Shown here one piece after another: positions 8,831-18,011 of a stretch of DNA of 50,683 bases. The position numbers and the translations under genes are program-made. Under the pieces are notes generated by a model. That model saw only the letters and a list, made by a program, of their open reading frames with translations. It was not told where the DNA came from and made no database searches. Source of the stretch: Actinomadura sp. HBU206391 (GTDB lineage Bacteria > Actinomycetota > Actinomycetes > Streptosporangiales > Streptosporangiaceae); NCBI RefSeq assembly GCF_014323665.1, contig NZ_JABVEB010000034.1, positions 1 to 50,683 of the forward strand, in the 5' to 3' direction. The number at the start of each line of letters is the position of its first letter. Within the stretch, counting starts at the first letter, position 1.

Positions 8831-9628
8831 TCAGTGCCCGGGTTCGCACGGATCGCTGAGGATGACCTCGGCGGTCCAGGGTGCCCCGCTCCGGGCCGGG
8901 CCCTTCAGTTCCACAACGTGGCCCAGATCGCCAAGGATCTTCGCCAGCTCCTCTGGAGACCGCGGGTCGGCGCCGGCCACGATGAGATCGCGTGTCACCG
9001 CGCCCCTGGTGGCCTTGGCCATGTGGCTGACCACCGAGCGCCGCACCACGCCGCCGGCGATCCGTTCGCGCAGGACCCGTACCGCCACCGTAGGGACTGC
9101 CGGCCGCCACGCCGCGGCGTAGGGCGCGGAGCGCATGTCGACGATCAGCCCTGGGTCTTCAGCGGACATCGCCTCGGCGAGGGCCGGCCGCCATACGCCC
9201 GCGAGCGCGCCGAGCCACGGCAGTCTCACTCCCATGGCCAGCCGATACGGCGGAACGCGGTCGCCGATGCGCAGCACGCCCCACAGGCCGGAGAAGATCG
9301 CCAGACGCTCGGCGGCCCGCGCGTAGGCGGCACCGTCCAGATCGGCGAGGCCGAGATTGTCGTACAGGACCCCCGTGTAGAGCCGCGCGGTCGGCAGCGT
9401 GGCCGCCGACCGCAGTACGCGGTTGCGCTGCAGGGCGTCGGCCTGCCCGGCGGGCAGCCCCAGAACGTCCATGGCCCGTCGCTCCGGGCCGGCACAGAGG
9501 GTGATCAGGGTGTCGAGGACCCGTTCCCTGGTCCTCGTCAGCTCGGGACGGGTCAGCCCGTCCAGGTCGACGGGCGGGCCGTCTCCGGTGGTCGCCTTTC
9601 CCTCGGAAGGCGGCAACAGGACGAGCAC
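8831..9628 (-). CDS. yaaA: YaaA family peroxide-stress/DNA-binding protein
   Basis: 265 aa, GTG start with GGAGGG 3-4 nt upstream. The N-terminus LVLLPPSEGKA is the hallmark of the YaaA (DUF328) family, followed by RLYTGVLYDNLGL (about 95-107), the FSGLWGVLRIGDRVPPYRLAMGVRLP block (about 128-155), DMRSAPYAAAWRP (about 182) and SHMAKATRGAVTRDLI (about 218). E. coli YaaA lowers intracellular free iron and limits oxidative DNA damage; the fold binds DNA. Length matches the family. It is convergent with the sigma factor gene. Confidence 0.9.
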   Translation of the reverse strand: MLVLLPPSEGKATTGDGPPVDLDGLTRPELTRTRERVLDTLITLCAGPERRAMDVLGLPAGQADALQRNRVLRSAATLPTARLYTGVLYDNLGLADLDGAAYARAAERLAIFSGLWGVLRIGDRVPPYRLAMGVRLPWLGALAGVWRPALAEAMSAEDPGLIVDMRSAPYAAAWRPAVPTVAVRVLRERIAGGVVRRSVVSHMAKATRGAVTRDLIVAGADPRSPEELAKILGDLGHVVELKGPARSGAPWTAEVILSDPCEPGH

Positions 9629-9756
9629 GGTCCCTCCGGTGGGTGGTCGCGGGTCGTAGGTCGTAGGGACGCCGGGTCGGCGTCGGCCGGATACAGAAGA
9701 CGGCGGCCATCGTCGCCGATGACCGCCATCTTCTCTCTATGTATGGAGCTGTCGAA

Positions 9757-9987
9757 CTACCGTTCCTTGTCAGGGGCGATGGCAGGGGTCTCGATCAGCC
9801 GGTCGGTCTCGTCCTGAATGTCAGCCCCGTTGGAGCGAAGCGCCTCGCTGAACTTGCGGCCATGGTGCGCGCAGAACAGCAAGTCGCCGCCGCCCGAAAG
9901 GACCGCACGGACATAGGCCTGGGCGCCACAACGGTCGCAGCGATCAACGGCCGTCAGTGGCTTGGATGGGGCAAGGGCTCCAGTCAC
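9757..9987 (-). CDS. DUF7455-like small zinc-ribbon protein
   Basis: 76 aa, GTG start with GAGGAAGG upstream. The middle carries CDRCGAQAYVRAVL followed by LLFCAHHGRKF, a C-x2-C...C-x2-H arrangement that could bind one zinc ion. The C-terminal 30 residues are acidic and helical (ALRSNGADIQDETDRL). This matches the short actinobacterial DUF7455 proteins usually found near the principal sigma factor and topoisomerase genes. Molecular role unknown. Confidence 0.85.
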   Translation of the reverse strand: MTGALAPSKPLTAVDRCDRCGAQAYVRAVLSGGGDLLFCAHHGRKFSEALRSNGADIQDETDRLIETPAIAPDKER

Positions 9988-10347
9988 GGCACCTTCCTCG
10001 TCTCGGGGTCGGTACTTAAAAGAACATCTAACCGGACGCGGACGTTCCCAACCCGCCAGTCAGTACGCCCAGAGCAGAATGGAGCAATAAGTGACGTAAG
10101 TCACAAAGAGTCCCCTCTGCTTTGGAAAACGCCGGAAAGTCCAGGCGGTGGATCGGCCATCGGGCAGCATCCTGCCGCATGTGGGAGCCCTGTTCGAGGA
10201 CCGACGAGGCCGCGTGACGACATCTTCGCGACATCTCGGGGCCTCGAACGGCATCTTCGTCACGGCTTCGGAGTGGCCGACGGGTGAACGGCCCCAGGAG
10301 GGGTAGCCTGCTGCCTGACGTTCTGCCCCCCGAGGAGTTCGACCAAG
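9988..10347. promoter_or_regulatory. 360-bp divergent promoter region with GTGAC palindromes
   Basis: No gene is seen here. The region separates the leftward DUF7455 gene from the rightward parE. Two inverted repeats share a GTGAC core: GTGAC-GTAA-GTCAC (10091-10104) and CGTGACGA (10213-10220) with TCGTCACG (10257-10264). Inside the second, CATCTTCG is directly repeated (10221-10228 and 10252-10259). These are candidate operators for parE or the DUF7455 gene. AGGAG at 10333 fits the TTG start of parE. Confidence 0.45.
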
Positions 10348-12435
<2,088 letters not shown>

Positions 12436-12513
12436 TCGAGGGTCCGCCGGGTTCGGGCGCGGGCCGGCGCTCGCACGGCCGGCCCACCGGACGCGTCGCG
12501 GGATGATTGCCGG

Positions 12514-13413
12514 ATGCATGTGAACACCGGCCGGGTGCCCGTCGCCTCGGTGCGGTTGCTGCTGCCGTCACCGGTCGTGGAGCTGGCGGACGACCGGATG
12601 GCCCGGCATGGGCTGCGGTTGTTCCTGAAGCGTGACGACCTCATCCATCCCGAGCTGCCCGGGAACAAGTGGCGCAAGCTGAAGTACAACCTCCAGGCCG
12701 CCGCCGAGCAGGGCCACCGGACACTGCTCACCTTCGGCGGGGCCTACTCCAATCACATCCGCGCCACGGCCGCCGCTGGCCGGCACTTCGGGTTCTCCAC
12801 GATTGGCGTGATCAGGGGTGAGGAGCACCGGCCGCTCAACGAATCCCTGGCGTACGCGGCGGCGCAGGGCATGCTGCTCACCTATCTGGACCGTACGGCC
12901 TATCGCCGCAAGGCCGACCCGGAGCTGATCGCCGGGCTGCGCGAGAGGTTCGGCGAGTTCTACCTGATCCCGGAGGGCGGCAGCAACGCCCTCGCGGTAC
13001 GCGGATGCGCCGAGCTGCCCGCCGAGATCGACGTCCCGTTCGACGTCATCTGCTGTGCCTGCGGCACCGGCGGAACGCTCGCGGGCCTCGCCGCCGCGCT
13101 CCCGCCCGGGCGGCGGGCGCTGGGCTTCGCCGCGCTCAAGGGCGGCCGGTTCCTGGACGAGGAGGTGGACCGGCTGCAGCACGAGGCCCACGGCGAGAAC
13201 TCCGGTGACTGGAGCATCGAGTACGGCTTCCACTTCGGCGGGTTCGCCCGCCGTACCTCTGATCTCGACGCGTTCATCGCCGACTTCACCGCGCGGCACG
13301 GGGTCACCCTCGAATGGGTCTACGTGGCCAAGATGATGTACGGGATCTTCGCCCTCGCCGAGCGCGGAGCCTTCGCCGAAGGCACCCGGATCGTCGCCGT
13401 CATCACCGGCTGA
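12514..13413 (+). CDS. PLP-dependent ACC deaminase / D-cysteine desulfhydrase family enzyme
   Basis: 299 aa, ATG start, 78 bp after parE. The fold-type II PLP signature is present: LKRDDLIHPELPGNKWRKL, where Lys52 is the expected Schiff-base lysine, then TFGGAYSNHIRATAAAG (about 70-86) as the substrate and phosphate region. EGGSNALAVRG (~149) and CCACGTGGTLAG (~177) form the phosphate-binding loop. The family cleaves D-cysteine to pyruvate, H2S and ammonia, or opens 1-aminocyclopropane-1-carboxylate. The sequence does not let me choose, though family members without the specific ACC-deaminase residues more often act on D-cysteine. It is cytosolic, and convergent with the thioredoxin-like gene after only 21 bp. 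Confidence 0.88.
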   Translation: MHVNTGRVPVASVRLLLPSPVVELADDRMARHGLRLFLKRDDLIHPELPGNKWRKLKYNLQAAAEQGHRTLLTFGGAYSNHIRATAAAGRHFGFSTIGVIRGEEHRPLNESLAYAAAQGMLLTYLDRTAYRRKADPELIAGLRERFGEFYLIPEGGSNALAVRGCAELPAEIDVPFDVICCACGTGGTLAGLAAALPPGRRALGFAALKGGRFLDEEVDRLQHEAHGENSGDWSIEYGFHFGGFARRTSDLDAFIADFTARHGVTLEWVYVAKMMYGIFALAERGAFAEGTRIVAVITG

Positions 13414-13434
13414 CCCGTCACATACGCTCGCGCG

Positions 13435-14004
13435 TCAGGTGGGTTCGTTGCCGGGCTTCCACTTGATGCCGCAGCCCAGGCTCGCGACGTGCGGTTCCGG
13501 TACCGGGCGCCCGCCGAGCACCTGATAGAGGGCGGCTCGCAGGGTCGCGCCATCGGCGGGCTGGTCGTTGCGGGGCCGTGCGCCGTCGAACTCTCCCCGG
13601 TAGGCGAGCCCCCGCTCGGTGTCGTACAGGAAGAGGTCCGGTGTGCAGGCCGCCTTGTAGGCCCTGGCCACCTCCTGCGTCTCGTCGACGAGGTAGGGAA
13701 AGGTGAAGCCGGCACGCTTCGCCTGCTCGGTCAGATGCGCGGCATCGTCGTCCGGATAGTTCTCGACGTCGTTGCTGCAGATGCCGACGGCCGCCAGGCC
13801 CTCCTTCTGCTGGTATTCGGCGACGACCTCGCCGAGGGCGCTCTCGATCCGGCGCACATAGGGGCAGTGGTTCGACAGGAAGGCGACGAGCAGCGCAGGG
13901 GCGTCCGCGAAGTCGTCGATCGACACCGTGCCGCCCTGGATCGACGGCAGCGAGAAGGACGGAGCGCGGGTCCCGAGCGGGACCATGAACGACGAGATGG
14001 CCAT
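13435..14004 (-). CDS. Thioredoxin/redoxin-fold protein (AhpC/TSA-like)
   Basis: 189 aa from ATG 14004. The redoxin fold opens with MVPLGTRAPSFSLPSIQGG and continues with LLVAFLSNHCPYVRRIES, the active-site Cys lying in NHCPYVR, as in short AhpC/ResA-like proteins that keep one Cys of the CXXC. GICSNDVENYPDD, FPYLVDETQEVARAYKAACTPDLFLYD and GCGIKWKPGN near the end are typical of the 'redoxin domain' group found in cyanobacteria and actinobacteria. It probably has a thiol-peroxidase or disulfide-related function. The in-frame upstream extension to 14103 has no ribosome binding site, and a GATAAT -10 box lies 7 nt before ATG 14004. Confidence 0.88.
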   Translation of the reverse strand: MAISSFMVPLGTRAPSFSLPSIQGGTVSIDDFADAPALLVAFLSNHCPYVRRIESALGEVVAEYQQKEGLAAVGICSNDVENYPDDDAAHLTEQAKRAGFTFPYLVDETQEVARAYKAACTPDLFLYDTERGLAYRGEFDGARPRNDQPADGATLRAALYQVLGGRPVPEPHVASLGCGIKWKPGNEPT

Positions 14005-14010
14005 GCCGCG

Positions 14011-14016
14011 ATTATC
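14011..14016 (-). promoter_or_regulatory. GATAAT -10 box for a probably leaderless transcript
   Basis: On the minus strand GATAAT is followed by six bases and then the ATG of the thioredoxin-like gene, so transcription would begin at or next to the start codon. GTCAAG, 15 bases upstream, is a poor -35. Leaderless mRNAs are common in actinobacteria. Confidence 0.45.
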
Positions 14017-14216
14017 CCCACCGACCCCCTGCTTGACCCTGTTGGTGCGGAACCCCCGGCGCGTAGAGGACGACTGAGAACGAATTCTGCTGCGTTCCGT
14101 CATTTATCGGTTACCGTCGGCGATACTTGCATGCCAGGCCGGTGCGTCCGGTCTGGACGCAACCGCAACCGGCGCCGCATGGCGGCCCGAGATACGGCCG
14201 ACTCCCCGGAGGTCCC

Positions 14217-15044
14217 ATGCCCCGCCCCCAGCGCGAGCTCGACCCCGATTCCCTGGTAGGCCACTTCGGAGCTGAGCTTCGTACGTATCGCAACAAGGCT
14301 GATCTCTCGATGGCCCGACTCGCCACCGCGCTCGGTTGTTCCGCCCAGTGGATCGGGCAGGTCGAGCTCGGCGAAAAGCCCCCTTCGGAAGAATTCGCGT
14401 ACGACCTGGACACCTATTTCAAGACCTGCGGCAATTTCCACCGCCTGTGGGAGGCGATCAAACGAGCGGGACGCTGTCGCGTGCTCTTGCCAGGCTTTCC
14501 CAGATACCTCGAGCTCGAGGCCGAGGCGGTGTCCATCCGCCGATTCTCCACGCAGGCGATCCCTGGGCTGCTCCAGACCGAGCCCTATGCGCGAGCGGTG
14601 ATGGCATTGGGGCGGCTCCAGCCGGCGCTCGACCAACGAGTGGCCGCGCGGATGGAACGGCAGAAAGTCCTCCTGAGAGAACAGCCGCCGAACGCTCTGT
14701 TCGTTCTCGAAGAAGCGATCCTGCACCGGCCCATCGGAGGGTCGCAGATCATGTGCGAGCAGCTCGAGACGCTGGCCAAGTTCACGGAGGCGGGGGAAAC
14801 GCAGGTTCGGATCCTGCCGTTCGCCTCGGTCACCGAGGCGGCCTTGGATGGGGCCTTCACCATCCTGAGCTTCGGGAATGATCCCGATCTCGTGTACGTC
14901 GAGGCACCTGGCATCACACAGCTCATCGATGACAAGGACACCGTCGCGGAGTGCGGGGTACGGTTCGATCTCCTCATGGGTGAGGCACTGCCTCGCGCCG
15001 AGTCCACCGAGTTGATCTTTAAGCTCTTGGAGGAGCATCGATGA
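14217..15044 (+). CDS. XRE-family regulator with DUF5753 ligand/effector domain
   Basis: 275 aa from ATG 14217, chosen for GGAGG four bases upstream; the in-frame extension to 14127 lacks one. An XRE helix-turn-helix lies at about 15-70 (FGAELRTYRNKADLSMARLA, then CSAQWIGQVELGEKPPS). DUF5753 follows from ~95 with RRFSTQAIPGLLQTEPYARAVM (~113), RMERQKVLL, LFVLEEAILHRPIGG (~166), VRILPF and FTILSF. Genes of this type are expanded in Streptomyces and Streptosporangiaceae and usually precede a small DUF397 gene, as here with a 4-bp ATGA overlap. Known pairs affect development and secondary metabolism (BldB/WhiJ-like systems). Target not known. Confidence 0.93.
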   Translation: MPRPQRELDPDSLVGHFGAELRTYRNKADLSMARLATALGCSAQWIGQVELGEKPPSEEFAYDLDTYFKTCGNFHRLWEAIKRAGRCRVLLPGFPRYLELEAEAVSIRRFSTQAIPGLLQTEPYARAVMALGRLQPALDQRVAARMERQKVLLREQPPNALFVLEEAILHRPIGGSQIMCEQLETLAKFTEAGETQVRILPFASVTEAALDGAFTILSFGNDPDLVYVEAPGITQLIDDKDTVAECGVRFDLLMGEALPRAESTELIFKLLEEHR

Positions 15045-15244
15045 TCGAGCTGGAGCAGATCGCCGACTGGCGTAAGAGCAGCCGCAGCGCTCAGGGCGGG
15101 GATGAATGCGTCGAGATCGCCGGTCTCGCCGGGACGGTGGCGGTTCGAGACTCCAAGAACCCCAAGGGGCCAGTGCTCGCCTTCGACGTGGCGAGCTTCC
15201 GGCGCTTCGTCGAGGCGGCTCGCGCAGGCGACCACGACCTCTGA
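15041..15244 (+). CDS. DUF397 domain protein (XRE partner)
   Basis: 67 aa, translationally coupled to the XRE gene by ATGA. It has the complete DUF397 pattern: DWRKSSRSAQGGDECVEIAG, VAVRDSKNPKGPVLAFDVASFRRFV. In Streptomyces WhiJ-like loci the DUF397 protein modulates the cognate XRE regulator, so a direct partnership is expected here. Small and cytosolic. Confidence 0.95.
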   Translation: MIELEQIADWRKSSRSAQGGDECVEIAGLAGTVAVRDSKNPKGPVLAFDVASFRRFVEAARAGDHDL

Positions 15245-15334
15245 ACCTCACCTAGATCAACTCGAGCCCGCTTCAAGAGTTCGACTCGCAAGTCATACGT
15301 TCTCATCTGATCGCAGGATCCGAGACGGAGTCGA

Positions 15335-15441
15335 AGCCTGTTCGGTGTCGGCGTGTGCACCACCGGATCGGCTTCCGGCGGGGCATATCCCGACACCGAA
15401 GGCCGCTCGGTCTTCGTCCTCGGCGAGCGCCGGGGGCGAAT
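15335..15441. repeat. Structured intergenic repeat, copy 1
   Basis: The copy contains TTCGGTGTCGG (15342-15352) and its perfect reverse complement CCGACACCGAA (15391-15401), then CGGTC, TCCTCGGCGAGC and GGGGGCGAATG. Copy 2 lies on the other side of the Uma2 gene (16201-16344) with the same order of blocks but diverged in detail. The 15245-15551 gap holds no gene. Confidence 0.7.
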
Positions 15442-15466
15442 GCATTGCCGTTATCAGCCGAATTTC

Positions 15467-15483
15467 TGTTGCTCTGTGCAACA
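15467..15483. promoter_or_regulatory. TGTTGC-N5-GCAACA inverted repeat upstream of the Uma2 gene
   Basis: Perfect 6-bp arms with a 5-bp spacer, about 70 bp before the Uma2 start. It is a candidate operator, perhaps for the neighbouring XRE regulator, but no binding site is known to compare with. Confidence 0.35.
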
Positions 15484-15551
15484 TCACCTGTACTCTCCGT
15501 ATTGAAGACAGTGTAACCGCGCGATGGGAGAGAACAGGGGATGATGGAGTC

Positions 15552-16154
15552 ATGGCCCTCGCGACGGTCCTGGAGGCGGCTCGCGCAATGGAAGACGACA
15601 CCGGCGGTCCGACGATCGAGGAGCTCTACGAATCGCTCGACCTTCCGGGTCACCGCGTGGAGCTGCTCGAAGGGCGAATCGTCGTGAGCCCTGCGCCGAT
15701 CAAAATGCACAACCGGATCGTGACCTGGCTGAGCGACGCACTTCGGGAGCTCTGCGATCAGCATGGCCTGGACCGATTGACGCACGGCACGATCGAGCTG
15801 CCCAAGACGTCCGAGCGAATCCAGCCCGATCTGTTCATATGCCCGGCTGACGAGTCCACCGATGGGGAGTGGCTGCTCTCCGCGGAGGATGTCCTGCTGG
15901 CCGTCGAGGTGGTGTCTCCGTCCAGTCGGCGCGACGACTACGTGGTCAAGCGCGCGAGCTGCGCGCAGAGCGAGATCCCGCTCTATCTGATCATCGACCC
16001 CCGGGAATCGTTGATCACGCTGTTCGCGGGGCCGAGCCCGCGGGGTTACCTGCGCTCAGCCGCCGTTCCCATCGGCGAGAAGCTCGATCTGCCGGAGCCG
16101 TTCGGAATCGTCGTGGACACGGCGACCATGCCCGGCAAACCCGCAGAGCAATAG
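15552..16154 (+). CDS. Uma2 family (DUF820) restriction-endonuclease-like protein
   Basis: 200 aa. ATG 15552 is taken as the start; an alternative ATG at 15588 has GGAGG 11 nt upstream. The Uma2 fold (PD-(D/E)XK-like) is seen in TIEELYESLDLPGHRVELLEGRIVVSPAP (Glu of the first motif), HNRIVTWLSDAL, ERIQPDLFIC (Asp), LLAVEVVSPSSRRDDYVVKRASCAQSEIPLYLIIDP (E..SPSS plus catalytic-type Lys). These proteins are numerous in cyanobacteria and actinobacteria, and their biological role is unsettled. Normally the K-x-x-x-YA segment precedes the last motif; here it is KRASCAQSEIPLYL, with Ser-Cys where Tyr is common. Flanked on both sides by the same intergenic repeat. Confidence 0.9.
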   Translation: MALATVLEAARAMEDDTGGPTIEELYESLDLPGHRVELLEGRIVVSPAPIKMHNRIVTWLSDALRELCDQHGLDRLTHGTIELPKTSERIQPDLFICPADESTDGEWLLSAEDVLLAVEVVSPSSRRDDYVVKRASCAQSEIPLYLIIDPRESLITLFAGPSPRGYLRSAAVPIGEKLDLPEPFGIVVDTATMPGKPAEQ

Positions 16155-16200
16155 GCGCGGCACGCCGCGTAGATCGGCTGCGTGGTGTCTTCACCCCGCT

Positions 16201-16344
16201 CGAAGGTTGTTCGGTGTCGGCGTATGCACCATCGGGTCGGCCTCCGGTCGTGCGGATGCCGACACTGAAGCCTGTTCGGTCCATTTTCCTCCGCAAACAC
16301 GGTTCCTCGGCAAACACGGTTCCTCGGCGAGCAGGGGGGCGAAT
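16201..16344. repeat. Structured intergenic repeat, copy 2, with an internal 17-bp duplication
   Basis: It contains TTCGGTGTCGG (16210-16220) and CCGACACTGAA (16259-16269), the same stem as copy 1 with one G-T mismatch, and shares CGGCGTRTGCACCAYCGG and GGGGGCGAATG blocks with it. CAAACACGGTTCCTCGG is duplicated in tandem at 16294-16310 and 16311-16327, an insertion absent from copy 1. Confidence 0.7.
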
Positions 16345-16389
16345 GTGGGCAAAACGCCTGGGTGTTCGCCTCGCGCCTAGAGGTCGGCG

Positions 16390-17325
16390 TCAGGGGACGA
16401 GGACGAGACGTCCGCGGAGGCCGCCCTCGGCGAGGCTGCGATGGGCCGTGGCGACCTCGTCGAGAGGCATGGCGCCGGCGACGCGCAGGGTGAGCGCGTC
16501 CTTCTCGACCAGGGCGACGAGGTCGGAGAGGCGGGTGGCGTCGGCGCGTATCCAGTGGTTGAAGACCCGGGTGCCGCGCAGAGGCGGCGGCGCTGCCCCT
16601 GACACCACGGCGGCGAAGGCCCCACCCGACTGGACCGCGTCGAGGGCGGCCGCTCCGATCACGACCGCGTCCAGGGCCGCGCGGACACCTCCCGGGACGA
16701 GGGCGCGGACCGCCTCGCCCAGCCGTGCCGTGCGCGGCACGAACAGCTCGGCTCCGAGGTCGCGTACCAGTGGTTCGTCCTCGGTCGCGGCGACGGCGAC
16801 CACGTGGAGCCCCCGAGCCGCGGCCAGTTGGACGGCGAAGCCGCCCACGGCACCGGCCGCACCGGTCACCAGCAGCGTCCGCCCTGGGACGAGGTCGAGC
16901 CGGTCGAGCGCCTGGGCCGCGGTGAGCCCGTTCAGGGGCAGCGTCGCGGCCTCCGCCGACGACAGGCCCGCCGGCGCACCGGTGACGGCGTCCGCATCGA
17001 GTACGGCATGGTCGGCCTGCGTGCCGAGCGGAACGTCGAGCCGGTCCGACAGGCCGATCACCCGCTGGCCGGGGACGAGACCTGTGACTCCTGGCCCCGC
17101 GGCCTCGATGGTTCCGGCGACGTCCCACCCGATGCCGATCATGTCCCGTGCCGGCATCAGGCCGGCCTGGGCGAGTACGCCGGACCGCGTGGCCAGGTCG
17201 ACGGGGTTGACCGTCGCGGCCTCGACCCGGATCAGGACCTGATGCGGTCCCGCGACCGGCACCGGGACGTCCGCCACCTCCAGGACCTCCGGCCCTCCGA
17301 AGGCACGGACGACGACTGCGCGCAT
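16390..17325 (-). CDS. NADP-dependent zinc-independent MDR oxidoreductase (quinone-oxidoreductase type)
   Basis: 311 aa, ATG with AGGAG 6 nt upstream. It has the medium-chain dehydrogenase fold: a GroES-like N-terminal domain (AFGGPEVLEVADVPVPVAGPHQVLIRVEAATVNPVD), GWDVAGTIEAAGPGV (~68), then the Rossmann domain with LLVTGAAGAVGGFAVQLAAARG (~148). No catalytic or structural zinc cysteines are present, as expected of quinone/enone reductases (Qor-like). It is divergently transcribed from an HxlR-type regulator, a common arrangement in which redox-sensing HxlR proteins control a quinone reductase. The regulator here is frameshifted, so expression may now be constitutive. Confidence 0.9.
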   Translation of the reverse strand: MRAVVVRAFGGPEVLEVADVPVPVAGPHQVLIRVEAATVNPVDLATRSGVLAQAGLMPARDMIGIGWDVAGTIEAAGPGVTGLVPGQRVIGLSDRLDVPLGTQADHAVLDADAVTGAPAGLSSAEAATLPLNGLTAAQALDRLDLVPGRTLLVTGAAGAVGGFAVQLAAARGLHVVAVAATEDEPLVRDLGAELFVPRTARLGEAVRALVPGGVRAALDAVVIGAAALDAVQSGGAFAAVVSGAAPPPLRGTRVFNHWIRADATRLSDLVALVEKDALTLRVAGAMPLDEVATAHRSLAEGGLRGRLVLVP

Positions 17326-17376
17326 GAGATCTCCTCGCGTTCCGCAAAGCGGTGCTTCCTTTGGGTACGACCGTAA

Positions 17377-17391
17377 AGAGAGCTACTCTCT
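17377..17391. promoter_or_regulatory. AGAGAG-CTA-CTCTCT palindrome in the divergent promoter
   Basis: Perfect 6-bp arms around CTA, centred between the oxidoreductase and the HxlR gene and flanked by GTAC at 17365-17368 and 17399-17403. Position and symmetry suit an operator for a dimeric HxlR regulator. Confidence 0.5.
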
Positions 17392-17439
17392 GATGGGAAG
17401 TACGCACGTCGAGGTGCGGTTCAGACCCGGAGAAGCGTG

Positions 17440-17848
17440 ATGGCCACCCGTACCGCCGCACAGCGGCGCAAGGAGGCGCGTATCGCCTACGACGCCTATC
17501 TCGCCGCGTGCCCGACCCGTCAGCTTCTCGATCGCATCAGCGACAAATGGGTGAGCCTCGTGCTCAACGCGCTCGCCGACGGTCAGCGGCGCTACAGCGA
17601 TCTCTCCCGGATCATCGCCGGGGTCAGCGAGAAGATGCTCACCCAGACCCTGCGGGCCTGGAGCGCGACGGCTGACCCGTACCGTCACACCCTCGGTGCC
17701 GGTACGGGTCGACTACGCGCTCACCCCGCTGGGCGCCAGTCTGCTCCCGGTGATGCAGGCCATTAAGTGCTGGGCCGAGACCCACATCGAGCAGGTCACC
17801 GACGCGCGCGAGACCTACGACAACCGGGCCTCTCGAACAACTGCATGA
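17440..17848 (+). pseudogene. HxlR-family transcriptional regulator with two single-base deletions
   Basis: The N-terminal winged helix is intact from ATG 17440: a redox-type Cys in AYLAACPTRQLLDRI, then SDKWVSLVLNALADGQRRYS and SEKMLTQTLRA. At about 17656 one C is missing from the expected GCC-CTG, and at about 17671 one base is missing from GGC-CTG-ACC. Adding both restores LERDG and LTRTVTPSVPVRVDYALTPLGASLLPVM, ending at TGA 17846-17848 with a normal length of 136 aa. As it stands, the frame runs on to a TAA at 17766 and loses the second half of the fold. It is either a recent pseudogene or two sequencing errors 15 bases apart. The divergent oxidoreductase is its probable target. Confidence 0.85.
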
Positions 17849-17950
17849 TCACGCCGGAGCCGGAGCCTGAACGCGGCTCGGTACGTGCGCCACACGTGCA
17901 CGGAGGCGAGCACGGAGACGAGCGCGGGCACGTGCCTGGGCGCCCAGAAA

Positions 17951-17994
17951 TGATCAAGGGTTCGAGCGCCTACAGGTGCCCGAACCCTTGATCA
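17951..17994. terminator. Strong bidirectional hairpin between convergent genes
   Basis: TGATCAAGGGTTCG (17951-17964) pairs perfectly over 14 bp with CGAACCCTTGATCA (17981-17994), and the loop holds a second short stem (GCGCCT/AGGTGC). It sits between the HxlR pseudogene and the 3' end of the topoisomerase IV A gene, so it probably terminates both. Confidence 0.8.
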
Positions 17995-18011
17995 ACTGCG
18001 TGAAGGTGCGT

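Noticed and set aside
15335..16344. Transposon or integron boundaries formed by the repeat pair
   Set aside because: The copies are direct, diverged and lack target duplications or a recombinase, so mobility is not supported by the sequence alone.
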